The translations under genes and the position numbers were made by a program. Below the pieces are notes generated by a model. It did not search any database. It was not told where the DNA came from and was given only the letters and a program-made list of their open reading frames with translations. 12,153 bases of DNA from contig CAYQEZ010000045.1 in the NCBI GenBank assembly GCA_964416645.1, forward strand, positions 1 through 12,153. The letters are read 5' to 3'. Within the stretch, counting starts at the first letter, position 1, and every line of letters starts with the position of its first letter. Origin of the DNA: GCA-002282575 sp964416645. Its GTDB lineage: Bacteria > Pseudomonadota > Gammaproteobacteria > Thiomicrospirales > Thiomicrospiraceae. This document shows positions 6,204 through 12,153 of this stretch, in pieces.

Positions 6204-6406
6204 ATGCGTCATATCATTTCCATGCTGATGGAAAACGAGTCAGGAGCCTTGTCGCGTGTGGCTGGATTGTTTTCGGCACGTGGCTATAATATTCAAGAGT
6301 TAACTGTTGCTCCGACTGAAGATGAAACGGTATCGCGTTTGACGCTGGTTACTGAAGGTAACGAGCAGCAAATTGAGCAGATTGTTAAGCATCTTAACCG
6401 CTTGGT
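6204..6406 (+). CDS. ilvH: Acetolactate synthase, small (regulatory) subunit; 5' part only, cut by assembly gap
   Basis: IlvH activates the large subunit and gives feedback inhibition by valine through its ACT domain. The visible 67 residues begin MRHIISMLMENESGALSRV, the hallmark N-terminus, and continue through FSARGYNIQELTVAPTEDETVSRLTLVT to the end of the first ACT domain, matching the E. coli protein closely. A family member has about 163 residues, so roughly 96 residues (about 290 bases) are missing into the run of N that starts at 6407. No visible base suggests a true truncation. GGGG-rich sequence precedes the ATG, which lies 12 bases after ilvB, so the pair are surely co-translated. 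This incomplete gene should be read as an assembly artefact, not a pseudogene. Confidence 0.95.
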
Positions 6407-6506
6407 NNNNNNNNNNNNNNNNNNNNNNNNNNNNNNNNNNNNNNNNNNNNNNNNNNNNNNNNNNNNNNNNNNNNNNNNNNNNNNNNNNNNNNNNNNNNNN
6501 NNNNNN
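6407..6506. other. Assembly gap (100 N)
   Basis: Exactly 100 undetermined bases, a conventional placeholder length. The gap swallows the second half of ilvH and most of the ilvH-ilvC intergenic region. Using a 163-residue IlvH, the missing coding part alone needs about 290 bases, so the real gap is probably longer than drawn. Distances across it are not reliable. Confidence 0.97.
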
Positions 6507-6539
6507 TTTTTTAACAAATTTATTATTGGGGTAATGTTC

Positions 6540-7556
6540 ATGAAAGTTTATTACGATAAAGATTGTGATTTATCAATCATCAAAAGTAAAAAAGTAGCCA
6601 TTATTGGTTTCGGTTCTCAAGGTCACGCGCACGCCGCTAACTTGAAAGACTCTGGCGTTGATGTGACAGTTGGGCTGCGTGCTGGCTCACCTTCAATCAA
6701 AAAAGCAGAAGGCTATGGCTTAAAAACAGCTGACGTAGCAACTGCGGTTGCAGCAGCTGACGTGGTGATGATTCTAACGCCTGATGAGTTTCAGTCTAAA
6801 TTGTACAAACAAGAAATTGAGCCAAACATCAAAAAAGGCGCTACGCTCGCTTTTGCGCATGGCTTTTCAATCATTTACAACCAAATCGAACCACGTGAAG
6901 ATTTAGACGTCATCATGATTGCACCAAAAGCGCCAGGTCATACCGTGCGTTCAGAGTTCGTGCGTGGTGGTGGTATTCCTGACTTAATCGCGATTCATCA
7001 AGATGCCTCAGGCAATGCTAAAGCAACGGCACTTTCTTACGCTATGGGTGTAGGTGGTGGTCGTACGGGTATCATCGAAACCACTTTCCGTGAAGAGTGT
7101 GAAACTGATTTGTTCGGTGAGCAAGCAGTATTGTGTGGTGGCGCGGTTGAGTTGGTTAAGGCTGGTTTCGATACCTTGGTTGAAGCGGGCTATGCACCAG
7201 AAATGGCTTACTTCGAGTGCTTGCATGAGTTGAAACTGATTGTTGACTTGATGTTCGAAGGCGGTATCGCTAATATGAACTACTCAATTTCTAACAATGC
7301 AGAATACGGTGAATATGTCACTGGTCCTCGCGTTATCAATGAAGAGTCTCGCAAAGCGATGCGTGAAGCTTTGGCAAACATCCAATCAGGCGAGTACGCG
7401 AAACAGTTCATCTTAGAAGGTCAGTCTAACTATCCTTCAATGACAGCGCGTCGTCGTCAAAATGCTGAGCACGGCATCGAAGTGGTTGGTGCAAAATTAC
7501 GCGCTATGATGCCTTGGATTGCAGCGAACAAAATCGTTGATAAAGAAAAGAACTAA
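6540..7556 (+). CDS. ilvC: Ketol-acid reductoisomerase (NADP+), class I
   Basis: IlvC performs Mg-dependent alkyl migration and NADPH reduction of acetolactate and acetohydroxybutyrate to the dihydroxyacids, the second common step of branched-chain synthesis. The 338 residues match the short class I form. The Rossmann motif GFGSQGHA (23-30) is present, and Arg47, Ser50 and Ser52 in the following loop fit NADPH use. His107 lies in AFAHGF, and Lys130 in IAPKAPGH. Metal ligands Asp190 and Glu194 are in EECETDLFGEQ, and Glu226 and Glu230 in YFECLHELKLI. I start at ATG 6540 (MKVYYDKDCD, as in Pseudomonas-type proteins). GGGG lies eight bases upstream, while the in-frame ATG at 6534 is only two bases from it. 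An apparent continuous frame with ilvH exists only through the N run. A strong terminator follows. Confidence 0.97.
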   Translation: MKVYYDKDCDLSIIKSKKVAIIGFGSQGHAHAANLKDSGVDVTVGLRAGSPSIKKAEGYGLKTADVATAVAAADVVMILTPDEFQSKLYKQEIEPNIKKGATLAFAHGFSIIYNQIEPREDLDVIMIAPKAPGHTVRSEFVRGGGIPDLIAIHQDASGNAKATALSYAMGVGGGRTGIIETTFREECETDLFGEQAVLCGGAVELVKAGFDTLVEAGYAPEMAYFECLHELKLIVDLMFEGGIANMNYSISNNAEYGEYVTGPRVINEESRKAMREALANIQSGEYAKQFILEGQSNYPSMTARRRQNAEHGIEVVGAKLRAMMPWIAANKIVDKEKN

Positions 7557-7578
7557 TTTTCGATTCAGCTTTGATTGG

Positions 7579-7609
7579 AAACGCCAGCATTTTGCTGGCG
7601 TTTTTGTTT
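7579..7609 (+). terminator. Intrinsic terminator of the ilvBHC operon
   Basis: An 11-bp perfect stem (7579-7589 with 7593-7603, core ACGCCAGC / GCTGGCGT) has a three-base T loop and runs into TTTTTGTTT. It lies 22 bases after the ilvC stop and separates ilvBHC from pssA-leuA. The stem's A-rich 5' flank could allow some activity on the other strand too, but no minus-strand gene is near. Confidence 0.92.
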
Positions 7610-7639
7610 GTAGGCTGTTTTAGGCTTGTGGTAAACCCC

Positions 7640-7645
7640 TATGAT
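7640..7645 (+). promoter_or_regulatory. Candidate -10 element for pssA-leuA
   Basis: TATGAT (5 of 6 to consensus) lies 44 bases before the pssA start codon, after the ilvC terminator, where a promoter is needed. The -35 region is only a T-rich stretch. A short tandem repeat of TTAGCA follows at 7650-7661. The call is weak. Confidence 0.3.
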
Positions 7646-7689
7646 TGTGTTAGCATTAGCACACGAATGATGAATGAAAGGAGTCTCCT

Positions 7690-8487
7690 GTGCAAACACC
7701 AAAACAGGGAATTTATTGGTTGCCAAATATGTTGACCACGGCAGCGTTATTTTGTGGTTTCTACGCTATTATCGCGGGTGTGAATCAGCAGTTTGAGCAG
7801 GGTGCGATTGCAATTTTTATTGCCATGGTTTTTGATGCGCTGGATGGTCGAGTAGCCCGTATGGCCAACGCAACAAGCGAGTTTGGTGCTGAGTACGATA
7901 GCCTGTCTGATATGGTTTCCTTTGGTATTGCACCAGCGATGTTGGTTTACAGCTGGGGTTTGAATGAGCTGGGTAAGTTTGGTTGGGTAGCGGCTTTTAT
8001 CTATGTCGCGGCGGCAGCACTGCGCTTGGCGCGCTTTAATACCCAAGTCGGTATTGCCGATAAACGCTATTTCCAAGGGTTACCTAGCCCAGCGGCTGCG
8101 GGGGTATTAGCTTCGTTTGTGTGGATTATGGGTGATGCCAGTTTTAGCCAAATTACCGTGGTGTTCGTCAGCCTACTGACGATTGCTACAGGCTTATTAA
8201 TGGTTAGTAATTTCCGTTATCACAGCTTTAAAGAATTTAAGCTGAAAGATCGCGTTCCTTTTATCACCATGCTGTTACTGGTGGGTGTGGCGATTATTAT
8301 TTTGATTGATCCTGCAACACTCTTGTTCTTGATTTTGTTTGTGTATGCGGCTTCGGGATTGGTGGTGACTCTGTGGGGGCTGAAAGAGCGCCGTAGTTTA
8401 AGAAAGAAATCTAAACAACAGCCAGAGGCGAGTACTAGCGAAAATAGCGGCTCACCAACTCAATCACAGTTTAACGAGTTGCACTAA
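7690..8487 (+). CDS. pssA: CDP-diacylglycerol--serine O-phosphatidyltransferase (phosphatidylserine synthase)
   Basis: PssA makes phosphatidylserine, the precursor of phosphatidylethanolamine, in the inner membrane. The 265-residue protein is the integral-membrane type of the CDP-alcohol phosphatidyltransferase family. The catalytic motif D-x2-DG-x2-AR-x8-G-x3-D-x3-D is complete at Asp49, Asp52, Gly53, Ala56-Arg57, Gly66, Asp70 and Asp74. About eight hydrophobic segments are seen between residues 14 and 228. A polar tail of about 35 residues (KKSKQQPEASTSENSG) is expected in the cytoplasm and is probably disordered. The start is GTG, supported by AAAGGAG (7677-7683) six bases upstream; no ATG fits. 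leuA follows after 11 bases with its Shine-Dalgarno sequence overlapping the pssA stop codon. The ilv-pssA-leuA order is known from other gammaproteobacteria, though the biochemical link is unclear. Confidence 0.95.
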   Translation: MQTPKQGIYWLPNMLTTAALFCGFYAIIAGVNQQFEQGAIAIFIAMVFDALDGRVARMANATSEFGAEYDSLSDMVSFGIAPAMLVYSWGLNELGKFGWVAAFIYVAAAALRLARFNTQVGIADKRYFQGLPSPAAAGVLASFVWIMGDASFSQITVVFVSLLTIATGLLMVSNFRYHSFKEFKLKDRVPFITMLLLVGVAIIILIDPATLLFLILFVYAASGLVVTLWGLKERRSLRKKSKQQPEASTSENSGSPTQSQFNELH

Positions 8488-8498
8488 GGAAAAATAAC

Positions 8499-10046
8499 AT
8501 GAAAGATACCTTAATTATTTTTGATACCACGTTACGTGATGGTGAGCAAAGCCCAGGTGCATCCATGACGCGCGAAGAAAAAGTAAAAATTGCCAAAGTC
8601 TTAGAAAAGTTACGGGTTGATGTGATTGAAGCGGGTTTCCCAGCGGCCAGTCAGGGCGACTTTGAGTCGGTGCAAGCAGTCGCTAAAGTCGTGCAGGATT
8701 CGGTGGTTTGTGGTTTATCTCGTGCGGTGGATCGTGACATTGACCTAGCGGGTGATGCAGTGAAGCCAGCAACACGCGGACGTATTCATACCTTTATTGC
8801 GACATCGCCCATTCACATGGAAAAGAAACTGCGCATGACCCCTGATGAAGTGATTGAGCGCGCTGTGTATGCGGTAAAGCGTGCGCGTCAGTACACCGAT
8901 GATGTTGAGTTTTCAGCAGAAGATGCTGGTCGTTCTGATCCTGAGTTTTTGTGTCGCGTGTTTGATGCCGTCATTAAAGCGGGTGCAACAACGATTAATA
9001 TTCCCGATACCGTGGGTTACAACTTGCCAGAGCAATTTGGTGCATTGTTTAAATACGTGATTGCCAATACCGCTAATTCAGACAAAGCTATTTTTTCAGC
9101 GCATTGCCATAATGATTTGGGCTTAGCGGTTGCTAACTCATTGGCAGCGGTGCAAAATGGTGCACGCCAAATTGAATGTACCATTAATGGATTGGGTGAA
9201 CGTGCGGGTAACACGGCGTTAGAAGAAATCGTTATGGCGATTCGCACCCGTCAAGACTTTTTCTCGTTTGATACGCGCATTCATACCAAAGAAATTGTGC
9301 CTGCTTCGCGCATGGTATCGGCCATTACGGGGTTTGCCGTACAGCCCAATAAAGCGATCGTTGGTGCCAATGCCTTTGCTCATGAGTCGGGTATTCATCA
9401 AGATGGCGTGTTGAAGCATCGTGAAACTTACGAAATCATGTCGGCAGAAGATGTGGGCTGGTCGGCGAACAAAATGGTATTGGGTAAGCATTCAGGTCGT
9501 AATGCGTTGCGCTCTCGTTTAGAATCGATTGGCGTTGCCCCAGCGAGCGAAGAAGAGTTGAACCGAATTTTTGTTCGCTTTAAAGAATTGGCCGACTTAA
9601 AGCATGATATTTATGATGAAGACTTGTTGGCTTTAGTTGCGGATGATGCAGTTGAGTTAGAAAGCGATCAATATCGTTTGGTTTCGTTAAAAGTGGTGTC
9701 AGAAACGGGCGAGCAACCTAAAGCCGAAGTCACACTTTGGATTAACGGCGAAGAGCAACGCGCAGAGTCTGCGGGTGCAGGTGCGGTCGATGCCACCTTC
9801 AAAGCCATTGAAAGCATGGTCAATTCAGGTGCAAATCTTTCGCTTTATGCGGTTAGCAATGTCACCAATGGCACTGACTCACAAGGTGAAACGGCGGTGC
9901 GTTTAGAAAAAGGTGGTCGTATTGTCAATGGACAGGGAACAGATACCGATATTATGACGTCGTCCGCTAAGGCCTACATTAATGCACTGAATAAGCTCGA
10001 AGTGCGTGCCAAACGCTCTCATCCTCAATATCAAGGTGGCGTGTGA
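8499..10046 (+). CDS. leuA: 2-isopropylmalate synthase
   Basis: LeuA condenses acetyl-CoA with 2-ketoisovalerate, the committed and leucine-inhibited step of leucine synthesis, using the keto acid made by the IlvBHC pathway next door. The 515 residues correspond to the E. coli-type (short, type 1) enzyme. A TIM barrel carries DTTLRDGEQSPG (9-20; Arg13, Asp14), EFSAEDAGRSD (137-147), the metal-binding HCHND (202-206) and NGLGERAGNTALEE (230-243). HESGIHQDG (295-303) lies in the linker subdomain. A C-terminal regulatory domain occupies about 390-505. The ATG has TAAGGA eight bases upstream. No leader peptide or attenuator precedes it, since the gap to pssA is only 11 bases, so control is likely set at the pssA promoter and by feedback inhibition. 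The stop overlaps the GTG of the next gene (GTGA). Confidence 0.97.
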   Translation: MKDTLIIFDTTLRDGEQSPGASMTREEKVKIAKVLEKLRVDVIEAGFPAASQGDFESVQAVAKVVQDSVVCGLSRAVDRDIDLAGDAVKPATRGRIHTFIATSPIHMEKKLRMTPDEVIERAVYAVKRARQYTDDVEFSAEDAGRSDPEFLCRVFDAVIKAGATTINIPDTVGYNLPEQFGALFKYVIANTANSDKAIFSAHCHNDLGLAVANSLAAVQNGARQIECTINGLGERAGNTALEEIVMAIRTRQDFFSFDTRIHTKEIVPASRMVSAITGFAVQPNKAIVGANAFAHESGIHQDGVLKHRETYEIMSAEDVGWSANKMVLGKHSGRNALRSRLESIGVAPASEEELNRIFVRFKELADLKHDIYDEDLLALVADDAVELESDQYRLVSLKVVSETGEQPKAEVTLWINGEEQRAESAGAGAVDATFKAIESMVNSGANLSLYAVSNVTNGTDSQGETAVRLEKGGRIVNGQGTDTDIMTSSAKAYINALNKLEVRAKRSHPQYQGGV

Positions 10047-10429
10047 ATTTGGCTGAAGCACTCGGTATTGTTGATTGGCAAGATCAGCGCCTTGAACGTC
10101 AAGACGCTGATCATTCTGAAGTGACCAACCAACAGTCATTATCAGAGCTTTGGGTTTGGTCGGCCGATTTAGACACTTTTTGGAACGATGACCAAGACCC
10201 GCGCTGGCGCTTGTTGTTAAACATTGTGCAGGCTTTGGGTTTTTCTGCAGATCACTTGCTGCCTTGCGAACAGCCTGAAGACAAACCAGAAGACGCTTGG
10301 GGAATGGCTTTTGGACGTTCGGCAGCTAATATGGTTTCTTTGCCTGCGTTAAACGATTTGCTTACGCAGCCCGCGTTGAAAAAACAAACTTGGCAGACAC
10401 TTTGTCAGCAGTTATTGATTCATGCCTAA
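10043..10429 (+). CDS. holD: DNA polymerase III psi subunit (HolD), divergent
   Basis: The 128-residue protein is not obvious at first sight, but its C-terminal half lines up with E. coli HolD. QALGFSADHLL (63-73) corresponds to RALTVSPDQVL. The pattern P-A-L-x-D-L-x3-P-x6-W-Q-x-[LI]-C at 101-121 is shared, and the N-terminal LGI..W fits too. Psi links the chi subunit to the clamp-loader complex and so helps hand primers from primase to polymerase. The acidic stretches and several Trp are typical of this rapidly changing small family. Genomic support: in E. coli holD adjoins rimI, and here rimI lies one gene further on. The GTG start overlaps the leuA stop by four bases, with AAGG seven bases... 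upstream inside leuA at 10033-10036 as its ribosome binding site; no ATG fits. It overlaps the next gene by eight bases. The alternative is an unrelated hypothetical protein. Confidence 0.75.
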   Translation: MNLAEALGIVDWQDQRLERQDADHSEVTNQQSLSELWVWSADLDTFWNDDQDPRWRLLLNIVQALGFSADHLLPCEQPEDKPEDAWGMAFGRSAANMVSLPALNDLLTQPALKKQTWQTLCQQLLIHA

Positions 10430-11642
10430 ACAGGTTGCGGTTATTGGTGCTGGTCCTGCTGGACTCATGGCAGCAGAGGTCTTAGTCAGTCAAGGGTTTT
10501 CCGTCAGTGTTTATGATGCCATGCCTTCAGTAGGTCGAAAGTTTCTGCAAGCGGGCAGGGGCGGACTCAACATCAGTCATAGCCTAGCTATCGACGAGTT
10601 TTTGCTTCAATATGGTGATGCGTCACGCTGGTTGGAACCTATGATCCGTAACTTTGACGCTTCCGCAATTCAGGCGTGGATGAAAGGCTTGGGCATCGAT
10701 AGTTTTATTGGCTCTTCGGGACGTATTTTCCCCACCGATAAAAAAGCAGCGCCCTTACTCAGAGCTTGGTTGCATCGATTAAAACAAGCAGGCGTTAGCT
10801 TTCACATGAAACACCGCTTTATCGGTTGGCAAGGAGCGTCGCTTCTATTTAACCATGCTGACACGCAAGAACTGGTGAGCGCCGATGCCGTCGTTATGGC
10901 ATTGGGTGGCGCCAGTTGGCCACAGTTGGGTTCTAAAGGAGAGTGGTTAGCAAACTTTGCCCATCAAGGTATTGAGGTTGCACCTTTCAGACCCGCGAAT
11001 TGCAGTTTCAATGTCGCTTGGAGTCAGCACCTAGTTCAGCATCATGCAGGTGCTCCCATTAAGCCCGTGATTTTGCATTATCAAGATAGTGCTGGTCAAA
11101 GTTATCAGCACCAGGGCGAGTTAACTTTATCCGCCTCTGGTTTAGAGGGGGGGCTCATTTATCGCTTTTCCGCACGTTTGCGTGATGCCATCGAGTCATT
11201 CGGTCCTCAAACGATTTACCTCGATCTGCTTCCCAGTCTTAATGAGCAACAAGCGCTGAATAAGTTAAATCAAGCTTCTGTGCGTTTGTCCTTAAGCAAT
11301 AAGTTAAAAACAAGTTTGAATTTATCAGCCGTTAAGATTGGTTTAGTGCAAGAATGGGTCAAACAACATAATGTGCGCCCCAATCATGCAAGTTTGATTG
11401 AATTACTTAAACGCTATCCCGTGTCACTGATTGCAGTAGGAGATATAGCGCAAGCCATTAGTAGTGCTGGTGGTGTGAAACAATCCGCCTTGGATGAAAG
11501 ATTAATGTTAATAGTTAAGCCTGGTGTGTTTTGTGTCGGGGAAATGCTGGACTGGGAAGCACCAACAGGTGGTTACCTGCTCACGGCTAGCTTGGCAACG
11601 GCACGTTGGGGCGCCCAGGGAGTGGCTGAATGGCTGAAATGA
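10422..11642 (+). CDS. FAD-binding flavoprotein of the HI0933-like / TIGR03862 type (function unknown)
   Basis: The 406-residue protein is a two-dinucleotide-type flavoprotein. It has an N-terminal FAD-binding GAGPAGLMAAE (9-19) with an acidic Asp32 ending the second strand, and the family stretch GRKFLQAGRGGLNISHS (38-54). FPTDKKAAPLLRAW (103-116) and ALGGASWP (160-167) follow, and the C-terminal FAD motif is GEMLDWEAPTGGY (373-385). These features, as I recall them, separate it from general HI0933/BaiN proteins and fit the uncharacterised PP_4765 subgroup. No signal peptide is seen, so it should be cytoplasmic. The substrate is unknown; an oxidoreductase acting with NAD(P)H is a family-based guess. 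The ATG lies within the last codons of holD (8-base overlap) without a strong ribosome binding site, and its end overlaps rimI by 13 bases, so expression looks coupled to both replication and ribosome-modification genes. Confidence 0.85.
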   Translation: MPKQVAVIGAGPAGLMAAEVLVSQGFSVSVYDAMPSVGRKFLQAGRGGLNISHSLAIDEFLLQYGDASRWLEPMIRNFDASAIQAWMKGLGIDSFIGSSGRIFPTDKKAAPLLRAWLHRLKQAGVSFHMKHRFIGWQGASLLFNHADTQELVSADAVVMALGGASWPQLGSKGEWLANFAHQGIEVAPFRPANCSFNVAWSQHLVQHHAGAPIKPVILHYQDSAGQSYQHQGELTLSASGLEGGLIYRFSARLRDAIESFGPQTIYLDLLPSLNEQQALNKLNQASVRLSLSNKLKTSLNLSAVKIGLVQEWVKQHNVRPNHASLIELLKRYPVSLIAVGDIAQAISSAGGVKQSALDERLMLIVKPGVFCVGEMLDWEAPTGGYLLTASLATARWGAQGVAEWLK

Positions 11643-12061
11643 GTTTGGCGCAAGCGCTCTATGTTTTTGAACAGCAAGAGCAAGGCTGTCACTGGACGCT
11701 TGAACAATTTGAGCAAAGTTTGCTCAATCCAATAACCAGCCTTGAAGTTTATTATCATCAAGGCATAATGGCTGGCTATGTCTTAAGTTCAAATCTGGGC
11801 GATATGTTTGAAGTGTTACAGATTACGGTGGCTTCTGCTTACCAGCGCCAAGGCATCGCCACTCAGTTATTAGTCTTAACTCTCGATAAAGCGAAATCGC
11901 TTGGTTGTGAACGTGTTGTGCTTGAAGTGCGAGAAACGAATCATGGTGCGATTGCGTTATATCAAAAATTGGGTTTTCAATTCGATGGTGTGCGCAAGAA
12001 CTACTACCGTAGCGCGAAGAGTGATTCAGAAAATGCGCTATTGATGTCGTTAAGCTGTTGA
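11630..12061 (+). CDS. rimI: Ribosomal protein S18-alanine N-acetyltransferase RimI
   Basis: RimI is a GNAT-fold enzyme that acetylates the N-terminal alanine of ribosomal protein S18 with acetyl-CoA. The 143 residues include the substrate-side HWTLEQFEQSL (21-31) and the acetyl-CoA pyrophosphate-binding loop YQRQGIATQLL (71-81). The LEVRETNHGAIALYQKLGF segment (98-116) has Glu99 and Tyr111, spaced like the E. coli catalytic pair. It is followed by RKNYYR and the closing ENALLMSL. The first ATG (11630) has AGGGAG seven bases upstream and gives a 13-base overlap with the flavoprotein gene. The ATG at 11639 would give a four-base ATGA overlap and lose three residues. I prefer the former. It is the last gene of the pssA-leuA-holD-flavoprotein-rimI run. 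Confidence 0.93.
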   Translation: MAEMSLAQALYVFEQQEQGCHWTLEQFEQSLLNPITSLEVYYHQGIMAGYVLSSNLGDMFEVLQITVASAYQRQGIATQLLVLTLDKAKSLGCERVVLEVRETNHGAIALYQKLGFQFDGVRKNYYRSAKSDSENALLMSLSC

Positions 12062-12086
12062 TATTTTGTTTTTACAACAAAAATAT
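12061..12086 (+). other. A/T-only stem-loop after rimI, possible weak terminator
   Basis: ATATTTTGT (12061-12069) can pair with ACAAAAATAT (12077-12086) with one bulged A. A run of five T follows at 12093-12097. The stem is weak because it is almost all A-T, so termination is uncertain. The same A/T-rich DNA may serve as an upstream promoter element for the next unit. Confidence 0.3.
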
Positions 12087-12136
12087 GACAAATTTTTGAA
12101 ATAACGCTTGCCAAAAGTGTTCATAAGTCCCATAAT
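12084..12136 (+). promoter_or_regulatory. Strong sigma70-type promoter with UP-like element, facing out of the window
   Basis: TTGCCA (12108-12113) and CATAAT (12131-12136), each 5 of 6, are exactly 17 bp apart, with a predicted start near 12143. The region from about -59 to -38 (12084-12105) is A/T-rich and contains AAATTTTTGAAAT, like the UP elements that bind the alpha subunit of RNA polymerase. The driven gene is beyond the right edge; a highly expressed or stable-RNA gene is an inference. Confidence 0.6.
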
Positions 12137-12153
12137 TTAGCTTCTCGAAACAA

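Noticed and set aside
6204..7556. A single 450-residue IlvH-IlvC fusion protein.
   Set aside because: The join passes entirely through 100 N. IlvH is too short without its second half, and ilvC has its own start at 6540 with a GGGG ribosome binding site.
1..12153. A new defence, mobile or biosynthetic system, a CRISPR array or insertion sequences.
   Set aside because: All sizeable frames are accounted for by housekeeping genes or their shadows; no regular repeats, transposase motifs or terminal inverted repeats were seen.

Overview
The window is a compact stretch of core bacterial chromosome, most likely from a gammaproteobacterium. Evidence for this is oligoribonuclease (Orn), RimI, a psi subunit of DNA polymerase III (HolD), a tRNA-Arg(CCU) of the E. 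coli argW type, a DapD almost like that of enterics, and the gene order ilvB-ilvH-ilvC / pssA-leuA known from several gammaproteobacteria. Base composition is middling (by eye a little under 50% GC) and looks even throughout. I cannot name the genus. I see no phage, insertion sequence, CRISPR array or defence genes, and no large undescribed system.

Left part (1-3732). Most genes are on the minus strand. dapD (lysine and peptidoglycan precursor synthesis) ends at an intrinsic terminator and diverges from a small plus-strand VOC-fold protein gene. Next come a tRNA-Arg(CCU) gene with encoded CCA, two tandem paralogous genes for small secreted monohaem cytochromes c, the ribosome-assembly GTPase rsgA, and a pterin-4a-carbinolamine dehydratase gene that overlaps rsgA by four bases. 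Each cytochrome gene has its own well-formed sigma70-type promoter, and a UUCG-loop terminator separates the two units.

Middle part (3821-7609). orn is on the plus strand, followed by the branched-chain amino acid operon ilvB-ilvH-ilvC, which closes at a strong terminator. ilvH is interrupted by a run of exactly 100 N (6407-6506), an assembly gap. The gap removes about 60% of IlvH and the ilvH-ilvC junction, and the missing DNA is probably longer than 100 bases. Two inverted repeats lie in the ilvB upstream region.

Right part (7690-12153). pssA (phosphatidylserine synthase) and leuA (committed step of leucine synthesis) are 11 bases apart. leuA is followed, with overlaps at every junction, by a divergent holD, an uncharacterised FAD-binding flavoprotein gene and rimI. 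This looks like one tightly coupled transcript linking leucine synthesis, replication clamp loading, an unknown redox enzyme and S18 acetylation. The window ends in a strong-looking promoter with an A/T-rich upstream element, pointing to a highly expressed gene, possibly a stable RNA operon, just beyond the edge.

Functionally, ilvBHC makes the dihydroxyacid precursors of valine and isoleucine. LeuA draws 2-ketoisovalerate from the valine branch into leucine, so the two adjacent units serve one pathway with pssA placed between them.
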